Shown piece after piece: positions 17,252 to 25,403 of a stretch of DNA of 64,000 nucleotides. The first letter of the stretch is position 1. Every line of letters starts with the position of its first letter. The notes under the pieces were generated by a model. The model was given only the letters and a program-made list of their open reading frames with translations, was not told the origin of the DNA and made no database searches. Source of the stretch: Coriobacteriia bacterium (GTDB taxonomy: Bacteria > Actinomycetota > Coriobacteriia > Anaerosomatales > JAAXUF01); assembly GCA_013336165.1 (NCBI GenBank), contig JAAXUF010000001.1:1-64000 (forward strand). Reading direction: 5' to 3'. A program made the translations under genes and the position numbers.

Positions 17252-18090
17252 GGGCGCTTGGCATCCTCGCGGCAGGGCTTTTTGTCTCCTCATTCCTACT
17301 CACTGGGTGCGCAAGCGGCCTGAGGAACGTGAGCCAGATCACGGTCAGCGGTTCAACGACGATCCTTCCGATTGCCGAACAGGCGGCCGAGACTTTCATG
17401 CAGCAAAAGCAGGGCGTTTCGGTTCTGGTTTCAGGTTTGGGCTCCTCGGCGGGCATCGAGGCGGTCTCGGCCGGAACGGCTCAGATCGGCACGTCGTCTC
17501 GCGATGCGAAGGCGGAGGAAAGCAACTTAGGGCTTGTCGACACCCCAATCGCCTACGATGGTATAGCAGTGATCGTGAATCCCTCGAACCCGGTGAACAA
17601 TCTCACGAGCTCGCAATTGCGCGATATCTTTGCCGGTAAGATCACCAACTGGAAAGAAGTCGGTGGGAAGGATGAGCGCATCTCCATCGTCAACCGGGAT
17701 GAAGCCTCCGGGACGCGTGAGGCGTTCTCGAAACTCGTTATGAAGAGTCAGGCGTTTGACCCGGCTGCTGCGGTGCTGCCCGGGACAGGTCAGGTTCGCG
17801 ACGTGGTGGCACGAGCGAGCGGAGCAATCGGGTACATCTCACTTGGCTTCGTCAAGCCGAGGTTCACCAACGTGACCGTCAAGGCCGTCTCCGTCGATGG
17901 CGTTGAGCCAAGCGAGGCGACGGTCGCTTCAGGCACCTACCCGATAGGGCGAGCTCTTCATTTCTTCACGAAGGGGCAGCCGACGGGTCTTGTCAAAGAG
18001 TACATAGACTTCGTGCTGTCTTCGCAGATTCAGGACAGTGTCGTCATTGATGCCGGATTTATCCCCATTGCGAATGGGGGCAAGCAATGA
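17239..18090 (+). CDS. pstS: Phosphate ABC transporter substrate-binding lipoprotein PstS
   Basis: High-affinity phosphate receptor anchored outside the membrane. From the GTG at 17239 the protein has a lipoprotein signal (hydrophobic run ILAAGLFVSSFLL, lipobox LTGC, Cys at about residue 25), then the phosphate-binding blocks VSGSTTILPIAE, GTSSRDAKAEE and VNRDEASGTREAF. Length is 283 residues. The start lies inside the end of pgeF (13-nt overlap) with only a distant GGAAG upstream. The open frame extends further upstream within pgeF, but a start there would put extra residues before the signal peptide. Cotranscription with pgeF is implied. Confidence 0.92.
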   Translation: MRALRALGILAAGLFVSSFLLTGCASGLRNVSQITVSGSTTILPIAEQAAETFMQQKQGVSVLVSGLGSSAGIEAVSAGTAQIGTSSRDAKAEESNLGLVDTPIAYDGIAVIVNPSNPVNNLTSSQLRDIFAGKITNWKEVGGKDERISIVNRDEASGTREAFSKLVMKSQAFDPAAAVLPGTGQVRDVVARASGAIGYISLGFVKPRFTNVTVKAVSVDGVEPSEATVASGTYPIGRALHFFTKGQPTGLVKEYIDFVLSSQIQDSVVIDAGFIPIANGGKQ

Positions 18091-18989
18091 GCGAAGATAC
18101 CGTCCACGCCGAACACGGCAAACTCCAGCTCGTGAGTCGAGCCACCTACACAAAGGAATGGCTCTTAGCGGCGCTGTTTTTCATGTGCGCATTTGCGGCG
18201 GTTCTTGCAGTAGCGCTGATCTTCCTGTTCGTCGGCTGGAAAGCGTGGCCAATTGCCACGGACTACGGAATCGGCAACTTCGTGTTCGGCAAGGTGTGGT
18301 CATCAAGCACCAACACATTCGGGATCCTGCCGCTCATAGCGGGGTCGGCGATTGTCACGTTTGGCGCGCTCTTGCTGGGTACACCGCTTGCTGTTGGGAC
18401 TGCCGTGTTTTTGTCGGAGATCGCGAGTCCTCGAGTCCGTTCAATCGTACGTCCGGCAGTAGAGCTGTTGGCGGGCGTGCCGTCTGTCATCTACGGGTTT
18501 TTTGGAATCGTCATGTTGCGCCCGTTGATTGCACACTTCACGGGCAGCCTCGGGTTCGGCGCGTTGACAACGTGGATCGTTCTCGCAGTCATGATCGTCC
18601 CGACCATCGCTACTCTCTCCGAGGATGCATTGCGCTCGATTCCGCTCGGGATACGCGAAGCTTCCTATGCCATGGGCGCGACAACCTGGCAGACTATCTA
18701 CAAGGTGGTTGTTCCTGCAGCCAAGATCGGCATATTCGACGCCGTGATTCTGGGGATGGGCCGCGCGATCGGCGAGACAATGGCCGTGTTGATGGTCGTA
18801 GGCAACGCCCCGGTCTTCCCGAAAGGGATCACAGCTCCCTTCGCGACGCTGACGAGCCAGATCGTTCTCGACATGCCGTATTCCATCGGTTTGCACCGCA
18901 CGGCGCTCTTTGCCATGGCGGTAATGCTGTTCGTGTTCTCGATGCTTCTCGTGCTGGCGGTTCGCCTGCTTTCGAAGCTGAGGGACTGA
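18087..18989 (+). CDS. pstC: Phosphate ABC transporter permease PstC
   Basis: One of the two membrane permeases of the PstSCAB importer. Six hydrophobic segments and the binding-protein-dependent transport domain are visible, with the EAA-like loop GIREASYAMGATTWQTIYKVVVPAAKIGIFDAVILGMGRAIGET towards the C-terminus. Its 300 residues fit the family. The ATG overlaps the pstS stop (ATGA), so the two are translationally coupled. Confidence 0.94.
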   Translation: MSEDTVHAEHGKLQLVSRATYTKEWLLAALFFMCAFAAVLAVALIFLFVGWKAWPIATDYGIGNFVFGKVWSSSTNTFGILPLIAGSAIVTFGALLLGTPLAVGTAVFLSEIASPRVRSIVRPAVELLAGVPSVIYGFFGIVMLRPLIAHFTGSLGFGALTTWIVLAVMIVPTIATLSEDALRSIPLGIREASYAMGATTWQTIYKVVVPAAKIGIFDAVILGMGRAIGETMAVLMVVGNAPVFPKGITAPFATLTSQIVLDMPYSIGLHRTALFAMAVMLFVFSMLLVLAVRLLSKLRD

Positions 18990-18993
18990 TCCG

Positions 18994-19818
18994 ATGAACA
19001 GGAAACTGGCAAATACGCTTGCTATCGGGTTCTTCTGGGCCGCCGCGGCAATCACAGTCGCCATCCTCGGCACCCTCATTGTGTATGTCTTCATCAATGG
19101 GATACGGGCAATCTCACCCGCATTCATCTTCACCTGGCCGCACGGCGTCAACTCCGAGGGTGGAATCTTCCCGACGATCATCTCAACCATCTACGTGACC
19201 GGTCTTGCCATGTTGATCGCGACTCCGGTTGCGGTTCTTGCAGCCGTCTATCTCGCCGAGTACGCGCATCAGGGCCGCGTCGTCTCGGCTATTCGCTTTG
19301 CGGCCGACTCTCTAGCGAGCGTGCCTTCGATCGTCATGGGGTTGTTCGGCTTCGCGCTGTTTGTGGAGACGATGGGACTTGGTCTGTCCATGGTTTCCGC
19401 GTCGCTGGCTCTCTCCTTGCTTATGCTTCCGATTATCATGCGGACTACGGAAGAGTCGATTCGCGCCGTGCCAAAGTACATCCGGTGGGGCTCGTACGGC
19501 CTGGGTGCCACGAAATGGCAGACCGTTAGCCGAGTAGTCCTGCCTGCGGCTGCACCGCGCATCATCACCGGTGTGGTGCTCGCCGCGGGGCGGGCAGTGG
19601 GCGAGACCGCCGTCGTGCTCTATACGATGGGGCAAGCGGTGAACCTGCCGGTCACGCCGCTTGATTCGGGACGGCCGATGACCGTCCACCTCTATCTGCT
19701 CGCGGTGGAAGGTATCAACCTTCCGGCCGCCTATGGGACGGCACTGCTACTGATGATCATGATTCTCGGCTTCAATCTTGGCGCTCGGTGGATACTGCGC
19801 CGGTATCGAAAGGTGTAA
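18994..19818 (+). CDS. pstA: Phosphate ABC transporter permease PstA
   Basis: Second permease of the phosphate importer, 274 residues with six predicted spans. The cytoplasmic coupling loop reads YGLGATKWQTVSRVVLPAA and is followed by GRAVGETAVVLYTMG, as expected for PstA. It starts 4 nt after pstC and ends 6 nt before pstB, within a tight operon. Confidence 0.94.
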   Translation: MNRKLANTLAIGFFWAAAAITVAILGTLIVYVFINGIRAISPAFIFTWPHGVNSEGGIFPTIISTIYVTGLAMLIATPVAVLAAVYLAEYAHQGRVVSAIRFAADSLASVPSIVMGLFGFALFVETMGLGLSMVSASLALSLLMLPIIMRTTEESIRAVPKYIRWGSYGLGATKWQTVSRVVLPAAAPRIITGVVLAAGRAVGETAVVLYTMGQAVNLPVTPLDSGRPMTVHLYLLAVEGINLPAAYGTALLLMIMILGFNLGARWILRRYRKV

Positions 19819-19824
19819 CGGAAA

Positions 19825-20640
19825 ATGCCAAGCCAGTCACCAAGAGCCACATCGTTTGCTGAGGGAGGCGCTCCAAAGGTCAAGGTTCGCGACTTGAGCT
19901 TCTGGTATGACGACTTCAACGCGCTGACGGGTATCAATGTCGACATCGCAAGCAAGGCCGTGACGGCCTTCATCGGGCCCTCCGGCTGTGGCAAGTCGAC
20001 GTTCTTGCGTTGTATCAACAGGATGAACGACCTTATCCCGGGGACAAAGGTCGAGGGCACAATGCTTATCGACGGCGCGGACATCTACGGGCCGGGCGTA
20101 GACCCGGTTGACTTGCGTAGGCGAGTTGGGATGATTTTTCAGCAGCCAAACCCGTTTCCTCAGTCGATCTACGACAACGTTGCTTTTGGGCCTCGGCTTC
20201 AAGGGATCCGCAGAAAAAGCGAACTCGACGCGGTTGTCGAGGACTCCCTCAAAAGAGCCAACCTCTGGAAAGAGGTGAAGGATATCCTCGGCAGGGGTGG
20301 CCTTACGCTGTCCGGTGGCCAGCAGCAACGGCTGTGCATCGCCCGCGTTCTGGCTGTGCAGCCGGAAGTGCTCCTCATGGATGAGCCCTGTTCGGCAATC
20401 GACCCGACATCAGTCCAGAAGATCGAGGACCTGATGGACGAGATCAAAGAGACCGTCACCATCGTGATCGTGACCCACAACATGCAGCAGGCCGCCAGGG
20501 TGAGCGACTTCACCGCGTTCTTCCTGCAGGAACTCGCCGGAGAACCCGCGGTTCTGGTGGAGTTCGGGCGCACGAACGAACTCTTCACGAGCCCGACCGA
20601 CAAGCGAACGGAAGACTACATCACCGGCCGGTTTGGCTAG
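19825..20640 (+). CDS. pstB: Phosphate ABC transporter ATP-binding protein PstB
   Basis: ATPase of the PstSCAB importer. Visible motifs are Walker [10 protein letters not shown] at residues 51-59, Q-loop [13 protein letters not shown], signature [16 protein letters not shown], Walker [13 protein letters not shown] and the switch His in [13 protein letters not shown]. The order and the PstB-specific NPFP segment make the call firm. Length is 271 residues. About 17 nt of polar sequence precedes the conserved core. Confidence 0.96.
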   Translation: MPSQSPRATSFAEGGAPKVKVRDLSFWYDDFNALTGINVDIASKAVTAFIGPSGCGKSTFLRCINRMNDLIPGTKVEGTMLIDGADIYGPGVDPVDLRRRVGMIFQQPNPFPQSIYDNVAFGPRLQGIRRKSELDAVVEDSLKRANLWKEVKDILGRGGLTLSGGQQQRLCIARVLAVQPEVLLMDEPCSAIDPTSVQKIEDLMDEIKETVTIVIVTHNMQQAARVSDFTAFFLQELAGEPAVLVEFGRTNELFTSPTDKRTEDYITGRFG

Positions 20641-20750
20641 GCGTCCTGAAAGCGATTTCTGATGGGCACCGACATGTAACAACTTGATACAAATACGATT
20701 CGACCGGGTGGCTATACTGGATCCGTTCAAACTTGCACTAGGGAGACAAC

Positions 20751-21428
20751 ATGCGCGAACAATTCAGGCAAGAACTGAAATCGATCCATGCCGACGTCGT
20801 AGCCATTCTGGAGTCGGCGACCGGGTTGGCGCGCGATGGAGTGACCGCGCTCATTTCGGGCGACGTTGACCTGGCTCAGAAGGTGATTGCCGGAGACGAT
20901 GCCTTGCGGGAGCGCTGCCTCGGTATCGAGGAACGTGTGATCGAGACGATTGCCACGCAGTCTCCGGTTGCCCGCGATCTTCGGCTTCTTCAATCGCTTG
21001 CGTACATGGCGATACGTCTCGAGCGCATGGCCGACCTTGCGGCGAACATCGCGAAGGCAGCCAAACGCACCGCCGGGCGCCGTGGACCGCAGACGCTCTA
21101 CGATCTGATTCAGGCACAGGGCAACTTGGTCTATCGGGTCTTAGATGCCACTCGAGAGGCGCTGGAGGCCAAGGACATCGAGTTGGCCAGAAAGCTTCCT
21201 GAGCTCGACGAGCCCATCGATCACCTCTACAAACAGTTCTTCCGCGAGTTGGCTCGCGTCAAGAGCGAAGAAGACATCGAGTGGGCCTCTCAGATGGTGC
21301 TCGCGAGCCGCTATCTTGAGCGCATTGCCGACAATGCGGTCGATATCGGTGAACGCGTTGCCTACCTTGTCACAGGCTATCGCGATGGGCATTCGGCGGA
21401 AACCGCCGGCAACTTGACCGCGGAGTAG
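20751..21428 (+). CDS. phoU: Phosphate signalling protein PhoU
   Basis: A two-repeat, all-helical protein of 225 residues that couples the Pst transporter to phosphate-responsive signalling and restrains uptake. PhoU landmarks are the metal-site motifs ERMADLAANIAK in the first repeat and LERIADNAVDIGERVAY in the second. The 110-nt gap after pstB contains a good -10-like TATACT at 20713-20718 without a clear -35, so phoU may also be transcribed on its own. No PhoR/PhoP pair is present in the window. Confidence 0.93.
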   Translation: MREQFRQELKSIHADVVAILESATGLARDGVTALISGDVDLAQKVIAGDDALRERCLGIEERVIETIATQSPVARDLRLLQSLAYMAIRLERMADLAANIAKAAKRTAGRRGPQTLYDLIQAQGNLVYRVLDATREALEAKDIELARKLPELDEPIDHLYKQFFRELARVKSEEDIEWASQMVLASRYLERIADNAVDIGERVAYLVTGYRDGHSAETAGNLTAE

Positions 21429-21430
21429 AC

Positions 21431-22108
21431 ATGTCGGTAATCGCCGAGCGGTACGCGGCCGTACGTCGTCTGGTAGCGGATGCCGCGGATGCCGTCGGCA
21501 GGAACGCCGATGAGGTCACAATCGTAGCGGTCACCAAGACCGTCGGCGTCGAGGTCGTTCGCCAAGCGTTACTGGCGGGTATATCCGACTTCGGCGAGAA
21601 TCGGGTACAGGAACTGCTCGGCAAGTACGGGCTCTTCCCTGACGCGCGGTGGCACTTCATCGGCACGTTGCAGACCAACAAAGTCAAAGACGTCGTGGGA
21701 CGGGCGTGCCTGATCCACTCGGTGGATTCCCTTCATTTACTGCACGAAATAGCCCACAAGGCGGAGCAGGCCGGGACAGTCCAGCAGGTTCTCCTCCAGG
21801 TGAACGTGTCGGGCGAGCAGTCCAAGCACGGATTCGCTCCGGAAGACGTTCATGAGGCGCTGATAGAGGTATCGCATCTTCGCGGTCTTGAGGCACGCGG
21901 GCTGATGACCATGGCTCCATTGGGGCGGGAAGAAGACGCGCGCCCGTTCTTTCGTGAGCTGCGTGAACTGCGAGACTCACTGCGAGCTATGCCGCTAAAT
22001 GGTGTAAAGTTAGACGAGCTTTCGATGGGTATGAGCAACGATTTCCGTGTGGCCGTCGAAGAGGGCGCGACTATTGTTCGCGTCGGCGGGGCAATCTTCG
22101 GGAGGTAG
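21431..22108 (+). CDS. yggS: PLP homeostasis protein YggS (PLPBP family)
   Basis: A single-domain pyridoxal-phosphate-binding protein related to the alanine racemase barrel, involved in PLP and amino-acid homeostasis rather than a known catalytic step. The PLP lysine lies in [16 protein letters not shown] (about residue 36), followed by [34 protein letters not shown] and [28 protein letters not shown], all diagnostic. Starts 3 nt after phoU. In many Gram-positive bacteria it follows pgeF directly; here the pst operon intervenes. Confidence 0.95.
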   Translation: MSVIAERYAAVRRLVADAADAVGRNADEVTIVAVTKTVGVEVVRQALLAGISDFGENRVQELLGKYGLFPDARWHFIGTLQTNKVKDVVGRACLIHSVDSLHLLHEIAHKAEQAGTVQQVLLQVNVSGEQSKHGFAPEDVHEALIEVSHLRGLEARGLMTMAPLGREEDARPFFRELRELRDSLRAMPLNGVKLDELSMGMSNDFRVAVEEGATIVRVGGAIFGR

Positions 22109-22131
22109 GCGCGGAGTCAAGGGAGACTACT

Positions 22132-22695
22132 GTGGGCCTTTGGCAGAAAATGAAGGTGCGTCTCGGTCTGGAAGACGATTGGGACGAGTACTATGACGAC
22201 GAAGACGAAGGCTACGAGAGCGAAGCCGTCGAGACCCGCGACGAATACGATTCGTCGCCGCGGCGGGGAGCATATCAGTCGCCGTATGGCTCGGGTGCAG
22301 GGCAGGGCGCAGTCAAGAGACTGGATCGTGGTCCGGATCTCGATCGTGCCCGGAGCAGCGCGTCCCAACTCAAGAGCGTGCCAACCGGCGCCGCGTCTGT
22401 GACCCCGGTTTCTTCGAACATGAAGATGCATATCGCCGAGCCCAAGAGCTTCACGGAGGCCCAGTCGATTGCAGACAAGTTCAAACGCGGGACTCCGGTC
22501 ATCTTGAACCTCTCGGCCACCCAGAGCGACCTGGCGAAGCGGTTGCTGGATTTTGCATCCGGCCTCACCTACGGCCTCGACGGTGGACTTCAGAAGATCT
22601 CGGACAAGGTGTTCATGCTGACGCCGCACAACGTGGACGTTTCCGATGCCGATAGGCGCCGGTTGCGAGACACGGGACTGTTTCCCCGAGAGTGA
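22132..22695 (+). CDS. sepF: Cell division protein SepF
   Basis: A membrane-associated FtsZ partner that tethers the Z-ring. The N-terminal MGLWQKMKVRLGL is an amphipathic membrane-binding helix. An acidic and flexible linker follows, then the SepF core from about residue 100 (MHIAEPKSFTEAQSIADKF, GTPVILNLS, RLLDFASGLTYGLDGGLQKISDKVFMLTP). Length is 187 residues with a GTG start and AAGGGAGA upstream. Because no FtsA is seen, SepF is the likely main FtsZ anchor. Confidence 0.94.
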   Translation: MGLWQKMKVRLGLEDDWDEYYDDEDEGYESEAVETRDEYDSSPRRGAYQSPYGSGAGQGAVKRLDRGPDLDRARSSASQLKSVPTGAASVTPVSSNMKMHIAEPKSFTEAQSIADKFKRGTPVILNLSATQSDLAKRLLDFASGLTYGLDGGLQKISDKVFMLTPHNVDVSDADRRRLRDTGLFPRE

Positions 22696-22712
22696 CTGCG
22701 AAGGAAAGACAC

Positions 22713-23531
22713 ATGAGAGACGGCTTCAGGTACGAGGGCACTCTCGCCGTCGTTGGCGGCGGCCGCATGGGCGAGGCGATCGTGCGCGGGTTGCTCGGCT
22801 CGGGAGCCGTTGATGCAGCCAGGGTGACGATTTGCGAGCCCACGTCAAGGCGCCGAGAAGAACTCACTGCGGCTTATGGAGTTCGTTGTGTCGCGCATGG
22901 CGCCGACGGGCTCCCGGCCGACATCGTGATCCTTGCGGTCAAGCCGCAGGTCATTGATGCGGTGGTCGCGGAGCTCTCTGAAGCTCTTTCGAAATCTCTT
23001 GTTGTCTCGATTGCGGCGGGGGTCACCTGCGCCTCGCTTGAGTCAGTGCTGCAACCAGGTGCGGCGGTCGTTCGAGTCATGCCGAATACCCCCGCCATGG
23101 TTGGCGAGGCGATGTCGGTCGTCAGTGGAGGTGGTTCGGCCACTGCTGCGCAGGTCGATCTCGTGCGTGCGTTGTTCGCACTTGTCGGCGAAGCAATCGT
23201 TCTTGATGAGCGCTATCAGGATATCGCCACGGCGATTTCGGGTTCGGGACCGGCGTACTTCGCGCTCGTGGTCGATGCGCTGGCGCGCGCGGGCGTTCGT
23301 TGGGGTTTGCAGCGCGAGACCGCGCAGGCTCTGGCCGTACAGACCATGCTCGGAACGGCCAAGTGGATCAGCGAAAGCGGAACGCACCCCGCGGCCCTGA
23401 TCGATGCCGTTTCGAGCCCCGGTGGCACCACGGCGGCTGCAGTGGATGCACTTGAGGCATACGGCGTTCGCTCGGCGTTCGCCGACGCGGTTGCCGCAGC
23501 GGTCGAGCGCGCCAAGGAGTTGGGTGCGTGA
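22713..23531 (+). CDS. proC: Pyrroline-5-carboxylate reductase ProC
   Basis: NAD(P)H-dependent enzyme completing proline synthesis. The Rossmann motif VVGGGRMGEAIVRGLLGSG opens the protein. AVKPQVID, VRVMPNTPAMVGEAMSVVS and the C-terminal dimer signature SSPGGTTAAAVDALE are present. I prefer the ATG at 22713, which has AAGGAAAG upstream (272 residues). A GTG at 22692 overlapping the sepF stop is an alternative and adds seven residues. Part of the conserved yggS-sepF-proC-yggT-divIVA run. Confidence 0.93.
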   Translation: MRDGFRYEGTLAVVGGGRMGEAIVRGLLGSGAVDAARVTICEPTSRRREELTAAYGVRCVAHGADGLPADIVILAVKPQVIDAVVAELSEALSKSLVVSIAAGVTCASLESVLQPGAAVVRVMPNTPAMVGEAMSVVSGGGSATAAQVDLVRALFALVGEAIVLDERYQDIATAISGSGPAYFALVVDALARAGVRWGLQRETAQALAVQTMLGTAKWISESGTHPAALIDAVSSPGGTTAAAVDALEAYGVRSAFADAVAAAVERAKELGA

Positions 23532-23797
23532 GCGCGATTCTGGTGAGCGTGGTCAGAGGGTTCGGCCAGTTTTACGGACTCTTGATAGTGATATATGTTC
23601 TGATGTCTTGGTTTCCGATGCGCGGCGTGCTGTATGACGTGTATCGTGTGATCGGGACATTGGTCGAGCCGTATCTGGGATTGTTTCGCAGAATCATCCC
23701 GCTGATCGGCGCAGTCGACATCTCGCCGATAGTCGCATACTTTGTGTTGCAGCTGATCGTCGACGGTGTACTCATGCTTCTGCAGGGCGGTTTGTAG
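23528..23797 (+). CDS. yggT: YggT family membrane protein
   Basis: An 89-residue protein with two hydrophobic segments separated by the family signature SWFPMRG and PYLGLFRRIIPLIGAVDISPIVAY. Function is not well defined; members sit next to division genes and have been linked to chloroplast/cyanobacterial nucleoid and division phenotypes. GTG start overlaps the proC stop by 4 nt. Confidence 0.88.
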   Translation: MSAILVSVVRGFGQFYGLLIVIYVLMSWFPMRGVLYDVYRVIGTLVEPYLGLFRRIIPLIGAVDISPIVAYFVLQLIVDGVLMLLQGGL

Positions 23798-23851
23798 CAT
23801 AGCGGGAATGGCTCGGGGGATTGCCCGTCTTTTGGAGAGGAAACGAAACCC

Positions 23852-24691
23852 ATGAAACTCACTCCGCTCGATATCCATCACAAGGAGTTCCGGCACTCGT
23901 TGCGCGGGTACAGCGAGGAAGAGGTGGATAAGTTCCTCGATGAAGTAGCCGATGACTTCGAGCGGTTGTTCAAAGAGAACATCGAGCTGAATGAGCGTCT
24001 GGAGGCGGCGTCAGAGAGACTGCGCAGCTACCAGTTGATGGAGTCAACAATCAACCATACCCTCGTGACGGCGCAACGTTCGTCGGAAGAGGTCATCGCC
24101 AAAGCCCATCTGGAGGCCGATGCGCTTCGACGTGACGCCGAGAGCAAAGCGCAGGAGATCGTGCATGATGCGCTCAGGCAGCGACAGGACACAATCAATG
24201 CCCTCGCTCGACTCAGGCAGGCCGAAGCCGATTTCAGGAGCGACTATAGGAGTCTCCTCGACAGGGAGATCAAGGGACTCGATAAGGCAAAACCAAGAGA
24301 CGACGTAAGTCTTCTCTTGGAGCAGGCCGATGCGGGCGAGGCCGCACGTGGGGTGACGGGTGACACTCGGTCCTACGCTCCGGTGAGTCCCGCTGCGACG
24401 GTTGTTGAGCATGAGGAACCGATTGCCGTTGCGTCACGTGAGACAGCCGCGGAGGAGACACCCGCTGTTGAGCCTGCCGAAACGGTCTCCACGCCTGCGG
24501 TTGTCAAGGTTCCGGCCCAGGCGAAAACCGCCCGCGTTTCTCACACAGAGAGCGTAGTTCTCGGCGAGGCGGAGGAACCGGATCTGCTCTTCGGCCAGAT
24601 CGAGCTTGATGATCCGGATGAATTCGAGATCCCGGGACTTGCCTCATTGGGTGAGCGCGAGGATGACATAGATATCGAGGAGATCGACTAG
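23852..24691 (+). CDS. divIVA: DivIVA-like polar/septal scaffold protein
   Basis: Opens with the conserved membrane-binding segment MKLTPLDIHHKEFRHSLRGYSEEEVDKFLDEV, which is the hallmark of DivIVA. A long coiled coil (about residues 35-145) follows. The remaining C-terminal half is acidic, low-complexity and rich in Ala, Glu, Pro and Val (about residues 150-279), longer than in B. subtilis DivIVA but like actinobacterial forms. It probably marks cell poles or septa. Good GGAGAGGAAACG ribosome site. Confidence 0.93.
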   Translation: MKLTPLDIHHKEFRHSLRGYSEEEVDKFLDEVADDFERLFKENIELNERLEAASERLRSYQLMESTINHTLVTAQRSSEEVIAKAHLEADALRRDAESKAQEIVHDALRQRQDTINALARLRQAEADFRSDYRSLLDREIKGLDKAKPRDDVSLLLEQADAGEAARGVTGDTRSYAPVSPAATVVEHEEPIAVASRETAAEETPAVEPAETVSTPAVVKVPAQAKTARVSHTESVVLGEAEEPDLLFGQIELDDPDEFEIPGLASLGEREDDIDIEEID

Positions 24692-24694
24692 CTC

Positions 24695-24970
24695 TTGAGT
24701 GTACTTGCGGTTCATGTGACGCCGAAGTCAGGGCGCAACGAAGTTGTCGGCTGGCGCGGGCACGAGCTTTCGGTTCGCGTGTGTGCTCCGCCGGAGGCCG
24801 GAAAGGCGAACGCAGCCGTCTGCAAAGTGATCGCGGAAGCTCTGGGTGTGCCGAACAGCGATGTCCGAGTACGCCGCGGCGAGGGGTCTCGGCACAAACA
24901 GCTTGAGGTGTCTGTGAACGAGTCCGAGATCCGTGCCGCGTTCGGCGAACCGGATGAGTCTTTGTTCTAG
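24695..24970 (+). CDS. yggU: DUF167/YggU family protein
   Basis: A 91-residue small alpha/beta protein with the family blocks VHVTPKSGRNEVVGW, VRVCAPPEAGKANAAVCKVIAEALGV and VRRGEGSRHKQLEV. No biochemical role is established for this family. It starts with TTG 3 nt after divIVA and uses a rather distant GAGGAG ribosome site; no better start is visible. It commonly travels with divIVA and yggT. Confidence 0.85.
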   Translation: MSVLAVHVTPKSGRNEVVGWRGHELSVRVCAPPEAGKANAAVCKVIAEALGVPNSDVRVRRGEGSRHKQLEVSVNESEIRAAFGEPDESLF

Positions 24971-25017
24971 GGATCTCGTCAGCGCGTCGAGGTGGCGCGT
25001 CGGTGCACCAGCATTGT

Positions 25018-25047
25018 TTGACCTGCCGGGACAGCGTGAGCCATAAT
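25018..25047 (+). promoter_or_regulatory. Promoter of the ileS T-box transcript
   Basis: TTGACC at 25018-25023 and CATAAT at 25042-25047 are separated by 18 nt, close to the housekeeping consensus. The predicted start near 25054 lies just before the T-box leader, which agrees with the RNA structure. Confidence 0.65.
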
Positions 25048-25074
25048 CCAACGCACAGGCGCAGTGTTTTTGCG

Positions 25075-25363
25075 CGTGCAACAGGCGATGACGGGGAAGA
25101 GTAGGCACCAAGAGCGCCCTTTCAGCGAGCGGGGACAGTGAAAGCCCGCGGGTGGCATGGAGTTCGAAGATCACCCCAGCAGCTTTGAACCGAACGCCTT
25201 TTGGATCGTCGGATTAGGCAAGTAGGCTTCGACGGGGGCTCCCGTTACAGGGCAACCGAGTGGCGCGCGGGTCTTTGGAAGACTCCACGCAAGCTGGGTG
25301 GTATCGCGGAGCGAGAACGAACACGCGCTTCGTCCCGGCGGTCATGGGACGAGCGCGTTTTTT
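25075..25363 (+). ncRNA. T-box riboswitch controlling ileS
   Basis: The leader shows a Stem I with the family block AGCGAGCGGGGACAGTGAAA, and a specifier candidate ATC (isoleucine codon) at 25170-25172 followed by the usual purine. A stem III-like hairpin (GACGGG..CCCGTTAC) comes next, then the T-box proper TGGGTGGTATCGCGG at 25295-25309, in which TGGT pairs with the uncharged tRNA 3' end. It ends in a terminator: CGCGCTTCGTCCC (25324-25336) pairs with GGGACGAGCGCG (25346-25357), followed by six T. Uncharged tRNA-Ile should favour read-through. Confidence 0.93.
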
Positions 25364-25403
25364 GTTTGCCCGCGCAATGAGGGCCGAAAAGAGAGGGTGC
25401 GTC

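Noticed and set aside
25260-25403. N-terminal extension of IleS upstream of 25404
   Set aside because: That sequence encodes the T-box antiterminator and terminator; the GTG at 25404 has its own ribosome site and starts at the family N-terminus.
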